From positions 1-64,000 of the forward strand of contig NZ_PKLZ01000014.1 of NCBI RefSeq assembly GCF_002868715.1: a stretch of DNA of 64,000 nucleotides, given 5' to 3'. Made by a program: the position numbers and the translations under genes. Position 1 is the stretch's first letter. Each line of letters opens with the position of its first letter. This DNA is from Kineobactrum sediminis. GTDB taxonomy: Bacteria; Pseudomonadota; Gammaproteobacteria; Pseudomonadales; Halieaceae. Positions 7,452 to 16,036 of this stretch are shown one piece after another. A model generated the notes under the pieces. That model was not told the DNA's origin. It searched no databases and was given only the letters and a program-made list of their open reading frames with translations.

Positions 7452-7820
7452 ATGTCAAACTATGAAGACAAACCCCGCATCAGAGTCAGCTGTGACGAAA
7501 ACGGGCTAATACAATGGCCTGCAGACGATCTGGCGCGAATATACCAAGCCGGCCAACGCTCTCATATCTCGCCCCACTACCCACTTCCGATAGAAAAACC
7601 GGTTCATGAATTGGCCGGGGACTGCCCTCATTGTGGCGGCTCAGGCCTCTATTTTCTCCATCGGCGCCGGATCTGGGAGAAATGCTACCGCTGTAACGGT
7701 AAGGGATACCTGGACCCGTTTGATATTGCCCTACTGAAATATCGAATAGCCGGCGGTGCAGCGGTTTGCAGGATCTTTGGCGGCCTCGGGCGCGGTAAGC
7801 GGGGCAACGACCGGCAGTAG
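7452..7820 (+). CDS. Small zinc-ribbon protein with two CxxCxGxG motifs
   Basis: Not recognised as a named family. The 122-residue protein carries CPHCGGSG at 58-65 and CYRCNGKG at 78-85, the paired zinc-binding motif of DnaJ-type cysteine-rich domains, with only 12 residues between the two motifs. The N-terminal 50 residues have no match I can name, and the C-terminus is basic (GLGRGKRG). No signal peptide is seen. A good ribosome site (GGAGGG, 6 bp from ATG) supports the start. It is probably cotranscribed with the RadC-like gene. Confidence 0.65.
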   Translation: MSNYEDKPRIRVSCDENGLIQWPADDLARIYQAGQRSHISPHYPLPIEKPVHELAGDCPHCGGSGLYFLHRRRIWEKCYRCNGKGYLDPFDIALLKYRIAGGAAVCRIFGGLGRGKRGNDRQ

Positions 7821-8127
7821 ACGTAAAAGCGCTGGCGCGGGCGGACTTGAGCCCCTGTGCGCCATTTTGACCATCCCCCCACTCTAAGCTGCAATACTTC
7901 TCGGCATCACGACCCCCTTCGCTGCTGGCTCAACATCCAATAGTAGAAGTGCGTCGGTGCGTCAGTGCGTCAGTGCGTCAGTGCGTCAGTGCGTCAGTGC
8001 GTCAGTATGCCTGTGCGTCGGTACGTCTTGGTGATAGCGAGCCGGTCTGTTAGAGAATCAGTGTGCCAATATATCAGTGCGTCACTGGACTACAGCGTCC
8101 TGCGTCCTGCGCCCTGGAAATTGAAAG
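7821..8127. other. Non-coding stretch with an 8-bp tandem array
   Basis: About 300 bp without a gene, between the convergent ends of the zinc-ribbon gene and the terminase small-subunit gene. Its only structure is the 8-bp tandem array at 7949-8028 and scattered degenerate units after it. Any reading frame through the array gives a low-complexity peptide (RQCVSASV repeats) and is not credible. Confidence 0.7.
7949..8028 (+). repeat. Tandem 8-bp repeat GTGCGTCA, about ten units
   Basis: Six perfect consecutive GTGCGTCA units (7957-8004) are preceded by GTGCGTCG and followed by GTATGCCT, GTGCGTCG and GTACGTCT. Degenerate relatives (CAGTGCGTCAC) occur to about 8090. Such arrays change copy number by replication slippage. 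It lies between convergent genes, so it is not an obvious promoter switch. Confidence 0.9.
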
Positions 8128-8454
8128 TCAGTCAAGCAGGCCGAAAAGCTTGCAAAGCAGTTCTGCCGCGCGGAGCTTGTCCTTCGCCTTCGTATGGGGC
8201 GCATGGATAATAGCCCGGAGGTCGTGGAAGACTTCGTCTCGGACCTGGCGCTGGTCGATGAAAAACCGCGCCCTCTCCCGTTTGACTGCCTCAGCTACTT
8301 TGGGGTGCCGCAGCAATTGGCATGCGGCATTTTGTGCTACCGCGCGCTCTGGGAGCTTTTTGGGGCCCTTGGCGGCCACATAGGCATCAGTCGCGGTGAC
8401 AGTGGGGTCTGCAGTGAAGACTGCAACAAAGCGTTCCTGGAGGGCTGTGAGCAT
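8128..8454 (-). CDS. Phage terminase small subunit, orphan
   Basis: The 108-residue protein has the N-terminal helix-turn-helix pattern of terminase small subunits (LTALQERFVAVFTADP, then ATDAYVAAKG, then NAACQLLRHPKVAEAVKRERAR). A helical C-terminus follows (KLRAAELLCKLFGLL). In phages this subunit recognises packaging sites for the large ATPase/nuclease subunit. No large subunit, portal or capsid gene is nearby, so it is a prophage remnant or a gene borrowed by a satellite element. It sits about 150 bp from the tRNA-Ser 3' end, where an element boundary is expected. Confidence 0.75.
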   Translation of the reverse strand: MLTALQERFVAVFTADPTVTATDAYVAAKGPKKLPERAVAQNAACQLLRHPKVAEAVKRERARFFIDQRQVRDEVFHDLRAIIHAPHTKAKDKLRAAELLCKLFGLLD

Positions 8455-8540
8455 GATGCTTGAACCTGTGAGGATCTCCGTAATATCAGGGGAAAAGGCC
8501 TCGGCGGCCTGGCCTTAATCACGATTTGATCGAAGCATCA

Positions 8541-8564
8541 ATGGTATACAAAATGGTATACAAA
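8541..8564 (+). repeat. Tandem 12-bp repeat ATGGTATACAAA, two copies
   Basis: Two perfect head-to-tail units (8541-8552 and 8553-8564), each containing the palindrome GTATAC, are followed by ATAAATAAATAG. They lie 40 bp beyond the tRNA-Ser 3' end, where arm-type integrase sites of tRNA-targeting elements usually sit. That role is inference. Confidence 0.7.
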
Positions 8565-8604
8565 ATAAATAAATAGCTGGTAAGCCGCGTATTTACTGGG
8601 GATG

Positions 8605-8694
8605 TGGCGGAGAGAGAGGGATTCGAACCCTCGATAGGTTTCACCCTATACGCCCTTAGCAGGGGCGCGCCTTCAGCCACTCGGCCACCTCTCC
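8605..8694 (-). tRNA. tRNA-Ser (anticodon GCU)
   Basis: Read on the minus strand, the gene begins GGAGAGGTGGCCGAGTGG and has the anticodon loop CTGCTAA (anticodon GCT in DNA). It has a long variable arm, as in serine tRNAs, the T-loop GGTTCGAATCC, and an encoded discriminator G plus CCA at 8608-8605. The acceptor stem pairs fully with one G-U. In Pseudomonas and Escherichia this tRNA lies just after csrA. Here only an acylase gene separates the two, so the position is ancestral. Accessory genes begin directly beyond its 3' end. Confidence 0.95.
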
Positions 8695-8805
8695 GTAATT
8701 TCTTCTGTAATTCCCGGGGCGCGCGTTACTCGTCGCTACGCTCCTCGCCCTTCGGGTCGCCGTCGTTCCTCCGGCGCTCCCTGCGCTGGCTTCGCCAGCT
8801 CCGGG

Positions 8806-8827
8806 TCAGCCACTCGGCCACCTCTCC
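8806..8827 (-). repeat. 22-bp duplicate of the tRNA-Ser 5' end
   Basis: The 22 bases are identical to 8673-8694, that is the acceptor 5' strand and D-arm half of the tRNA-Ser gene, in the same orientation and 133 bp upstream of it. The rest of a tRNA does not follow. It is a tRNA fragment left by duplication or recombination. Confidence 0.85.
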
Positions 8828-8875
8828 AGAAGCGCGGCATGATACCACAATGACTGAGAAATCAAAGGGCCTGGG

Positions 8876-11230
8876 TCAATTTCGCAGCCCAATCAACTCC
8901 AAAGTCGACTTCGTATTGCGTTCAATGGCGGCGCGGTCGAATAATGCCGGACGCCACTGCTTATTGCGATATAGCTCTGTCTGGTCGGTGAAGTGGGCAG
9001 AGGCCGGGTCACCGGACTGGCTGTAAGTGAGCAAGGCCTCGGCCACGGGGCCATCATCATCAAAGCTCAGGGTAAAGATGAAGCTGCTGCCGTGAACCAC
9101 CGGGTAACCCGCGTCGGTCAGCAGCTTACTGCCCGCTACGGGCTGCGGGTTGACTGGGGCAATGGGGTGTTCGGGGTCACCGGATACCATCAGGTTGGCT
9201 ACGCCCTCGAAGCCGTTGCCACCGTGGAGCGGTATGCGCTGGCCGCCGCGATAGGCAAACTGGACATCACCCAGGGTGGCGTCAAGCGGCAGGCCCGCGG
9301 CCTGCAGGACAGCCGCGGCCTGTGCAAGCTTTTGCACCGCGAGTGCCGGGTTGGCCAGTGTGTGGGGGGTAGTTACCGGCGCGGTGGCGTCAAAGGGCAC
9401 GGCGAACAGGTTCCCGGCGTGCAGGGTATCCTCGTAATCGTAGCTGGCGAGCCATTCCCGAAACAACGGCGCGCCAGCGCTATCTTCATTGAAAGACCCA
9501 TCGAACGCTGCAATAACGGCGCAGGCGGCCGCCACCTCGGCTGCTTCGTCGCAGGCTGCCACCAGATCGCTCTGCAGTAGTTCCGCAGCCAGGCTGTTAT
9601 TCGCAAACAGCGCCTGCTGCAGCTTTTTCCTGGTGAGTTCGCCGGCCCTGATCAGCAACACGTTCTTACGGGTGCGCAGGCTGCGGGCAGTGGCTTCGGG
9701 GCCAAACAGTGGCGAGTATCCGTGCAGCGGTGCCTCTGCATTACTCAGCCAGTAACTGTCGTTGGCGTTGAAGACGTAATCGGTGCTTTCCAGCAGGGGG
9801 CGCTCGTCAAAAGGCACTGTGCCGGGCAGGCTGGCACCGCCGTCAAGTTGCCACTCGAACCGGCTGTCACTGCCATCAAGTAAAATAAAACCGCGCCGGG
9901 CGTACACCTTCGCAACCAGCGGTTCGGTGTCAAGGCTGCGGCGCCAGAGCGCAATCGCCTCGTCGCTCAAATGGCCCACGGTGGAGTTGTCGATGTAGAC
10001 CGCGCGGCCATCATTGCTGGCGGCAATGGTGTTTACCCAGGGCATGGCATTCCACTGCCGGTGCGCGGCGATCAATCCATCCATATCCCAGGCCTCGCCC
10101 ATGGCCCGCCATTGGGACAACAGGTGGTAATTGCCCCGGTTGGCGTCGCGCGCGGTATAGGCTGTGGTCTCGCTCCAGGGCATATCCGGCAGGGTCAGCA
10201 TGGGTCCGTAATGGCTGGAATACAGGGTACGTTCAACAGAGGACAAACGACCATCGTCCTGCTTTACCGGCACCTGAACCGTTACTTTGGTCATGGCGCG
10301 CTCGGTGCCGTCATAGTAATAACGGGTCGGGTCACCCGGCACCAGGTCGAGGGCGTAGAACACCACCCTCTGGCTGTCGGATACGGTATGACTCCAGCCA
10401 ACGTTGCGGTTAAAGCCGACGGCGACGCCCGGCGCACCCAGCAGGTGTACACCATAAACGTCCAGTGTGCCGGGAATGGTGAGGTGTTTTTCCCAGAAAC
10501 GGCTGTCGCCGTACCACGGGTAATGCGGATTACCCAGCAGCAGCCCACGACCGTTGCCGGTGCGTTCGCGGCCAAAGGCCCAGGCATTGGAGCCCATGCC
10601 GGAGAGAGCCGCCGCGTCCGCCGCGCCAGCGAGCTGTTGCGCAGTGGCGGGGGCCAAGGTCGCTTTGTCATCGGCTCTCCCTGGCGGGGGCTGCGCGGAC
10701 ACCAGCGCGGCCGTCATTTGCGGCAGGGTCTGGGCCATCAGCACCATGCGCGACATCAGGTCCAGGTCGGTTACCGAGTGCACCCAGGGCGCGCCATCAC
10801 ACCAGGAACCTACATTGCTGCCGTTCGTGGAGGACAGATAACGGTTGTAGCCGTCGGCGTATCCCTTCAGCCAGGCCAGGTTTTCCTCGTCCTGCAGGCT
10901 CAGGGCAGCCAGCGCCTGGGCACGAATATCCATAGCCCGCACTACGGCATCACTGGCTATGTTCGCATCGTCTTCACCGGGGCCAAAATAACGGGCCAGC
11001 TCACCGCGCGCGGCTACCAGGGCACGGGAGATATTGCAGACATGGTCCTCGGCGGCCGCGTAGCCTTCGCCATAGCCCAGGCTGGCAAAATCATCCGCGG
11101 TGATATGAGCCACACCGTAATCGGTCCGGACAATCTCTACACGATAGAGCCCTGCATCAGGGCCGGCCTTGTCCAGGCAGCCGAGCAGGGCTGCGCCGAA
11201 CAGTAAAATCAGGATCCGCTGATATAACAT
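8876..11230 (-). CDS. Penicillin-acylase-family lipoprotein (N-terminal nucleophile amidase)
   Basis: This 784-residue member of the penicillin amidase family has a lipoprotein signal with lipobox LLGC (Cys 18), so it is expected to be membrane-anchored. An alpha-like region (TDYGVAHITADDFASLGYGEGYAAAED) comes first. Then comes the autocatalytic cleavage site with the nucleophile Ser at about residue 213 in GMGSNAWAFG, followed by LLLGNPHYPW. The Asn and Arg contexts expected in the beta chain are present (FNANDSYWLSN). Relatives deacylate N-acyl compounds such as beta-lactams, acyl-homoserine lactones or aculeacin-like lipopeptides; the substrate here is not predictable. It is monocistronic, between csrA and tRNA-Ser. 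Confidence 0.9.
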   Translation of the reverse strand: MLYQRILILLFGAALLGCLDKAGPDAGLYRVEIVRTDYGVAHITADDFASLGYGEGYAAAEDHVCNISRALVAARGELARYFGPGEDDANIASDAVVRAMDIRAQALAALSLQDEENLAWLKGYADGYNRYLSSTNGSNVGSWCDGAPWVHSVTDLDLMSRMVLMAQTLPQMTAALVSAQPPPGRADDKATLAPATAQQLAGAADAAALSGMGSNAWAFGRERTGNGRGLLLGNPHYPWYGDSRFWEKHLTIPGTLDVYGVHLLGAPGVAVGFNRNVGWSHTVSDSQRVVFYALDLVPGDPTRYYYDGTERAMTKVTVQVPVKQDDGRLSSVERTLYSSHYGPMLTLPDMPWSETTAYTARDANRGNYHLLSQWRAMGEAWDMDGLIAAHRQWNAMPWVNTIAASNDGRAVYIDNSTVGHLSDEAIALWRRSLDTEPLVAKVYARRGFILLDGSDSRFEWQLDGGASLPGTVPFDERPLLESTDYVFNANDSYWLSNAEAPLHGYSPLFGPEATARSLRTRKNVLLIRAGELTRKKLQQALFANNSLAAELLQSDLVAACDEAAEVAAACAVIAAFDGSFNEDSAGAPLFREWLASYDYEDTLHAGNLFAVPFDATAPVTTPHTLANPALAVQKLAQAAAVLQAAGLPLDATLGDVQFAYRGGQRIPLHGGNGFEGVANLMVSGDPEHPIAPVNPQPVAGSKLLTDAGYPVVHGSSFIFTLSFDDDGPVAEALLTYSQSGDPASAHFTDQTELYRNKQWRPALFDRAAIERNTKSTLELIGLRN

Positions 11231-11287
11231 GAATGCCCTCTCTGGCTACGGTAGTCTTGTTGATACTACTGCTGCTGGAGACATCTG

Positions 11288-11491
11288 TCAGGTAGTAGAG
11301 GGCTCATCGTCGGGAGGCGGCGGGGTGCCGTCTTCCTGAATGCGGTTATAGATTTCCTCGCGGTGTACGGCAACATCGCGCGGCGCATTAACGCCGATAC
11401 GGACCTGGTTACCTTTAACGCCCAATACGGTAATGGTGACCTCATCACCCACCATGAGCGTCTCGCCTACTTTTCGGGTCAGTATGAGCAT
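11288..11491 (-). CDS. csrA: Carbon storage regulator CsrA
   Basis: The 67-residue RNA-binding regulator starts [17 protein letters not shown] and contains [16 protein letters not shown], both diagnostic. The two RNA-contact edges (Leu4/Arg6 region and Arg44 region) are intact. The tail is a little longer than the E. coli protein and ends in a Pro/Asp-rich stretch. It acts as a homodimer on GGA motifs in mRNA leaders. It lies after alaS and lysC, the order found in Pseudomonas. Confidence 0.97.
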   Translation of the reverse strand: MLILTRKVGETLMVGDEVTITVLGVKGNQVRIGVNAPRDVAVHREEIYNRIQEDGTPPPPDDEPSTT

Positions 11492-11604
11492 GATTCCTTG
11501 CCTCCTGTCATCCGGCTAATCCAGCGCCGGACGGCGCCTTTATGGCGCCCGGGTACCCTTCCTATTTAAGTTCAGATCTCTAAAAATGCAACCCTGGCAA
11601 CGAC

Positions 11605-12849
11605 TCAGGCAGCGCTTTCATCCACGGGTTCCTTACCGAGATGAAATGACGAGTGCAGGGCGCGCACCGCCAGTTCCAGAAACTTCTCTTCAATAATAAC
11701 CGATATCTTGATTTCCGAAGTGGTGATCATCTGGATATTGATACCGACCTCCGCAAGGGCCGCAAACATCTGGCTGGCGACGCCGGCGTGGGAGCGCATA
11801 CCCACGCCCACTACGGACACCTTGGCGATCCTGTTGTCAGCGCGCACCCCGCGAGCCTCGAGTTTTTGGGCAATCGAATCCAGTATTTCCTCGGCGCGCG
11901 GCAGATCGGCACGGCTGACGGTAAAGGTGAAGTCCGTGGTGTTGTCATCCGCCACGTTCTGCACGATAACATCCACTTCGATATTGGCGTCCCCAATCGG
12001 GCCGAGGATCTTGTAAGCCACGCCCGGCATGTCCGGCACACCGAGAATGGTGAGCTTGGCTTCGTCGCGGTTGAAGGCAATGCCCGCAATGGTCGGGGTT
12101 TCCATTTTCAGCTTATCCTCGAGAGTAATGAGTGTACCGGGGCCTTCCTGAAAACTGTGCAGGACCCGCAGCGGTACGTTGTACTTGCCGGCAAATTCGA
12201 CGGCCCGAATCTGCAGCACCTTGGAGCCCATGCTGGCCATTTCCAGCATTTCCTCGAATGTAATCCGGTCGAGCCTGCGGGCACCGTCAACCACCCGTGG
12301 GTCCGTGGTGTAGACACCGTCTACGTCGGTATATATCTGGCACTCGTCGGCTTTCAGCGCCGCCGCCAGGGCAACCGCCGTGGTATCGGAGCCGCCACGG
12401 CCCAGGGTAGTGATATTGCCATGCTCATCAACACCCTGGAACCCGGCAACCACCAGCACATAGCCGTTATCGAGATCGGCGTGCAGGCGCTGATCGTCAA
12501 TTTCACGAATGCGGGCCTTGGTGTGGGCGTTATCGGTGAGAATGCGCACCTGGCTACCAGTGTAGGACTTGGCCTTGATACCCCGCTTGTTCAGCGCCAT
12601 GGCCAGCAGTGCGGTCGTCACCTGCTCTCCGGTGGACACCAGTACATCCATCTCCCGGGGCATCGGATGACGATCTTCTATCTCGTGTGCCAAAGCAATC
12701 AGGCGGTTGGTTTCACCGCTCATGGCCGATACCACCACTACAATGCGGTGCCCCTCCCGGGTGAACCGCGCAACCTTGTCGGCCACATGCCCGATGCGCT
12801 CGATACTGCCCACCGAAGTACCACCGAATTTTTGTACTATCAGACTCAT
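11605..12849 (-). CDS. lysC: Aspartate kinase
   Basis: Aspartokinase catalyses the first step of the lysine, threonine and methionine pathway. The start at 12849 gives [15 protein letters not shown], the family N-terminus, and overlaps the alaS stop (ATGA). The kinase domain spans about 1-250, with [13 protein letters not shown] and [11 protein letters not shown]. Two ACT regulatory domains follow ([16 protein letters not shown]; then [15 protein letters not shown]), which suggests feedback control by lysine and/or threonine. It has 414 residues, normal for the monofunctional enzyme. An internal start for a separate beta chain is possible but not shown. Confidence 0.97.
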   Translation of the reverse strand: MSLIVQKFGGTSVGSIERIGHVADKVARFTREGHRIVVVVSAMSGETNRLIALAHEIEDRHPMPREMDVLVSTGEQVTTALLAMALNKRGIKAKSYTGSQVRILTDNAHTKARIREIDDQRLHADLDNGYVLVVAGFQGVDEHGNITTLGRGGSDTTAVALAAALKADECQIYTDVDGVYTTDPRVVDGARRLDRITFEEMLEMASMGSKVLQIRAVEFAGKYNVPLRVLHSFQEGPGTLITLEDKLKMETPTIAGIAFNRDEAKLTILGVPDMPGVAYKILGPIGDANIEVDVIVQNVADDNTTDFTFTVSRADLPRAEEILDSIAQKLEARGVRADNRIAKVSVVGVGMRSHAGVASQMFAALAEVGINIQMITTSEIKISVIIEEKFLELAVRALHSSFHLGKEPVDESAA

Positions 12850-15452
12850 GCTGCTCCCATTTCTCCAGCAACCCATTCGGGTACGGCGCGCAGCGCCTCG
12901 GCTAATGCCGCCACATCATTGCCACCACCCTGGGCCATATCGGGACGCCCGCCACCCTTGCCACCCAAACGACCGGCGAATTCACGCATCAGGTCGCCCG
13001 CCTTCACGCGACCGGTGAGATCCTTGCTGACCCCGGCGACCAGGGCTACCTTGTCCCCCTCCACCGCTGCCAGCAGGATCACGCTGCTACCGAGCTTGTT
13101 CCGGCACTGGTCCACGGTATCGCGCAGGGATTTGGCATCCGCACCATCAACCGCGGCTGCGAGCACCTTGATACCGGCAACCTCAACCGCGCCGGCAGTG
13201 AGGTCGCCACCGGCTGCGGTTGCCAGCTTCTGTTTCAGTCGGGCGACTTCCTTTTCCAGCTCGCGGCTTTCGCTCTTCAGCGCGCCTACTCGGGAGACCA
13301 CGGTCTCGCGGCTGCTTTTCACGATCTCGCAGACCGCATCCAGCCGCTCCTCAATACGGGCAACCGCGGCCAGTGCACCGGCCCCGGTAACCGCCTCGAT
13401 ACGACGCACACCTGCCGCGACACCGGATTCGGAGACAATCTTGAACAGGCCGATATCACCGGTACGGTCAACGTGGATGCCACCGCATAATTCCACCGAA
13501 TAATCGTTCTCGCCCATGGTCAGTACGCGCACTTCGTCCCCGTATTTTTCCCCGAACAGGGCCATGGCACCGGCTTTTGCCGCGTCCTCCATGGACATCA
13601 GCCGAGTGCTGACGTCGGTATTTGCGCGCACCTGCTCGTTAACCTGGGTTTCAATCCGCGCCAGGTCCCCGGCACTGACTGACTCGGGATGGGAGAAATC
13701 AAAGCGCAGGCGCTCGGCGTCTACCAGGGAGCCCTTCTGGGTAACGTGTTCACCGAGAATCCGGCGCAGGGCGGCGTGCAACAGGTGGGTGGCCGAATGG
13801 TTCAGGCGCGTACGCTGGCGCACGCTGGCATCCACCTGCGCATGCAGGCGGTTGCCCACCCGTACGTTGCCGTGCAGCACTTTTACATGGTGCAGATGGT
13901 GGTTTTGGGCTTTGCTGGTATCGATCACTTCCAGCCGCAGGCTGCCAGCCTCCAGGTAACCAGTATCGCCCGCCTGGCCGCCGGACTCCGCATAGAAAGG
14001 CGTGGTATCCAGTACCACGACACCCTGCTGGTCGGTGTCCAGTTCCGCCACTTCCTCGCCATCGCGCAGCAGCGCGGTCACGGTGCCCTCCCCCGCAAGG
14101 CTATCGTAGCCGGTGAATACGGTGCTGCCCTCAAGGGTCAGCACGTTATTGTAGTCTACGCGGAAACTGCCACTCTCCTGGGAGCGGCTGCGCTGGGCCG
14201 CCATGGCCGCTTCGTAACCCGCCATATCCAACCCGAGGCCGCGCTCGCGGGCTATATCGTTGGTGAGGTCAACCGGGAAGCCATAGGTGTCGTACAGCTT
14301 GAAGATCACCTCGCCGGGAATCACCGAGCCCTCAAGGTTGTCCAGGGCGTCCTGCAGTATCTGCAGGCCGTTATCCAGGGTTTTGGCGAACTGTTCTTCT
14401 TCGGCCAGCAGTGCTTTTTCGATCTGCGGCTGCAACTTCACCAGCTCGGGATAGGCATCGCCCATCACCTGCGCCAGCGTCGGCACCAGCTGGTGAAAGA
14501 ACGGCGCCTGGGCGCCCAGCTTGTTGCCGTGGCGAATAGCCCGGCGAATAATACGGCGCAACACATAGCCCCGGCCTTCGTTGCCCGGCAATACGCCATC
14601 GACAATGAGAAACGCGCAGGAGCGGATATGGTCGGCGATAACCCGCAGCGAGTTGTGTTCCCGGTCAGCCACGTTCAGCAGCCCCGCGGCCGCCTTTATC
14701 AACGCCTGGAACAGGTCGATCTCGTAGTTGCTGTGCACGCCCTGCATGACAGCGGCAATGCGCTCCAAGCCCATACCGGTGTCAACCGAGGGTTTGGGCA
14801 ATGGATGCAGTTCACCGCTGGCATCGCGGTTGAACTGCATGAACACCAGGTTCCAGATTTCAATGTAACGGTCGAGATCTTCCCCTTCACTGCCGGGTGG
14901 GCCACCGGGCACCTCCGGACCGTGGTCGTAGAAAATCTCGGAGCAGGGGCCACAGGGGCCGGTATCGCCCATCTGCCAGAAATTGTCCTCATCCAGGCGT
15001 GACAAACGGTCGGCGCTCACGCCTATTTCCTCAATCCAGATAGCCGCCGCTTCATCGTCGGATACATGCACCGTCACCCACAGTCGCTCCGCGGGCAGGC
15101 CCAGGGTTACGGTGAGAAACTGCCAGGCGTACTGGATCGCCTCGCGCTTGAAGTAGTCGCCGAAACTGAAATTGCCCAGCATTTCAAAAAACGTGTGGTG
15201 ACGGGCGGTGTAGCCCACGTTCTCGAGGTCATTGTGCTTGCCACCGGCGCGCACGCAGCGCTGGCTACTGGTGGCCCGCACATAGGGACGCGTCTCCAGG
15301 CCCAGGAAGGTATCCTTGAACTGGTTCATTCCCGCGTTGGTGAACAGCAGGGTGGGGTCATCGCCCGGAACCAGCGAACTGCTGGGCACGCGGGTATGAC
15401 CTTCCGCCTCAAAATAGGCCAGGAAGGCCTCGCGAATATCTCCGGTTTTCAT
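12846..15452 (-). CDS. alaS: Alanine-tRNA ligase
   Basis: The 868-residue enzyme has all expected parts. The catalytic core opens with [20 protein letters not shown] and continues to [16 protein letters not shown]. The editing domain has the zinc-binding [12 protein letters not shown] and CGGIHV motifs, and a C-terminal coiled-coil/DHHA1 domain follows ([23 protein letters not shown]). It charges tRNA-Ala and clears mischarged Ser/Gly. hinT lies 3 bp upstream and lysC overlaps its stop, so the genes are coupled. Confidence 0.98.
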   Translation of the reverse strand: MKTGDIREAFLAYFEAEGHTRVPSSSLVPGDDPTLLFTNAGMNQFKDTFLGLETRPYVRATSSQRCVRAGGKHNDLENVGYTARHHTFFEMLGNFSFGDYFKREAIQYAWQFLTVTLGLPAERLWVTVHVSDDEAAAIWIEEIGVSADRLSRLDEDNFWQMGDTGPCGPCSEIFYDHGPEVPGGPPGSEGEDLDRYIEIWNLVFMQFNRDASGELHPLPKPSVDTGMGLERIAAVMQGVHSNYEIDLFQALIKAAAGLLNVADREHNSLRVIADHIRSCAFLIVDGVLPGNEGRGYVLRRIIRRAIRHGNKLGAQAPFFHQLVPTLAQVMGDAYPELVKLQPQIEKALLAEEEQFAKTLDNGLQILQDALDNLEGSVIPGEVIFKLYDTYGFPVDLTNDIARERGLGLDMAGYEAAMAAQRSRSQESGSFRVDYNNVLTLEGSTVFTGYDSLAGEGTVTALLRDGEEVAELDTDQQGVVVLDTTPFYAESGGQAGDTGYLEAGSLRLEVIDTSKAQNHHLHHVKVLHGNVRVGNRLHAQVDASVRQRTRLNHSATHLLHAALRRILGEHVTQKGSLVDAERLRFDFSHPESVSAGDLARIETQVNEQVRANTDVSTRLMSMEDAAKAGAMALFGEKYGDEVRVLTMGENDYSVELCGGIHVDRTGDIGLFKIVSESGVAAGVRRIEAVTGAGALAAVARIEERLDAVCEIVKSSRETVVSRVGALKSESRELEKEVARLKQKLATAAGGDLTAGAVEVAGIKVLAAAVDGADAKSLRDTVDQCRNKLGSSVILLAAVEGDKVALVAGVSKDLTGRVKAGDLMREFAGRLGGKGGGRPDMAQGGGNDVAALAEALRAVPEWVAGEMGAA

Positions 15453-15455
15453 AAG

Positions 15456-15803
15456 TCAGTCTGCCATGTCGCCTTCGGCGAGGGGCTTGCCCGCCATGAT
15501 GTGAAGATGCAGGTGGAATACGGTCTGGCCCGCTCCGGCGCCGTTATTGATGATCAGGCGAAAGGCATCGGCAACCCCCAGCTTGTCTGCAACCTTGCCC
15601 GCCGCCAGCAGCAGGTGCCCCAGCAACGCCTGGTCATCGGGCTGCGCATCTACCAGCCTTGCAATGCAGGTTTTGGGAATCACCAGCGCATGTACCGGCG
15701 CCTGCGGGTTGATATCGTTGATGGCGATACAGTGCTCGTCTTCATAGAGCCGCTCTGCGGGTATCTCGCCATTGATGATCTTGCCGAAAATCGTATCAGT
15801 CAT
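15456..15803 (-). CDS. hinT: HIT-family nucleotide hydrolase (HinT-like)
   Basis: The 115-residue protein begins TIFGKIINGEIPAERLYED and carries the histidine triad at 97, 99 and 101 (VFHLHLHIMAG), all typical of bacterial HinT. HinT enzymes hydrolyse adenosine 5'-phosphoramidates and some aminoacyl-adenylates, which suits a position directly upstream of alaS (3-bp gap). The length is the family norm. Confidence 0.93.
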   Translation of the reverse strand: MTDTIFGKIINGEIPAERLYEDEHCIAINDINPQAPVHALVIPKTCIARLVDAQPDDQALLGHLLLAAGKVADKLGVADAFRLIINNGAGAGQTVFHLHLHIMAGKPLAEGDMAD

Positions 15804-15806
15804 ACC

Positions 15807-15992
15807 CTACCCCAGCTTTTCGTCAGTAGTGAGTACGCGCGCCTCGCTTTCGAGCATCACCGGGATGCCGTCGCGAACCGGATAGGCAAGCCCACTGGCC
15901 TTGCAGACCAGCTCCTGCTTTTCACGGTCGTAGGTCAAGGGTGCCTTGGTGACCGGACACACCAGTATACTCAGCAGTTTTTCGTCAATCAT
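15807..15992 (-). CDS. Trm112-family protein (YcaR-like)
   Basis: This 61-residue protein starts [19 protein letters not shown] and ends with [16 protein letters not shown], the Trm112/UPF0434 pattern. Only the first Cys of the usual zinc-site pair is obvious in CPVTK, with a second at LVCKASG. In bacteria the role is uncertain; homologues activate methyltransferases in eukaryotes and archaea. The ATG at 15992 is preferred to one two codons upstream because the AGGA ribosome site is then 6 bp away. It lies 3 bp before hinT. Confidence 0.88.
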   Translation of the reverse strand: MIDEKLLSILVCPVTKAPLTYDREKQELVCKASGLAYPVRDGIPVMLESEARVLTTDEKLG

Positions 15993-16036
15993 GACCATTC
16001 CTGACTCGCCAAAGGGGCTGCATTATACGGGGTTTT

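Noticed and set aside
7949..8090. Repeat array resembling a CRISPR
   Set aside because: Units are 8 bp, contiguous, with no spacers, and no cas gene is present.
7965..8210. Open reading frame reading RQCVSASV repeats
   Set aside because: It is produced by the tandem DNA repeat itself, lacks a ribosome site and has no resemblance to a protein.
11653..13503. 616-codon plus-strand frame across lysC and alaS
   Set aside because: It is the antisense of two clearly recognisable genes in a GC-rich sequence.
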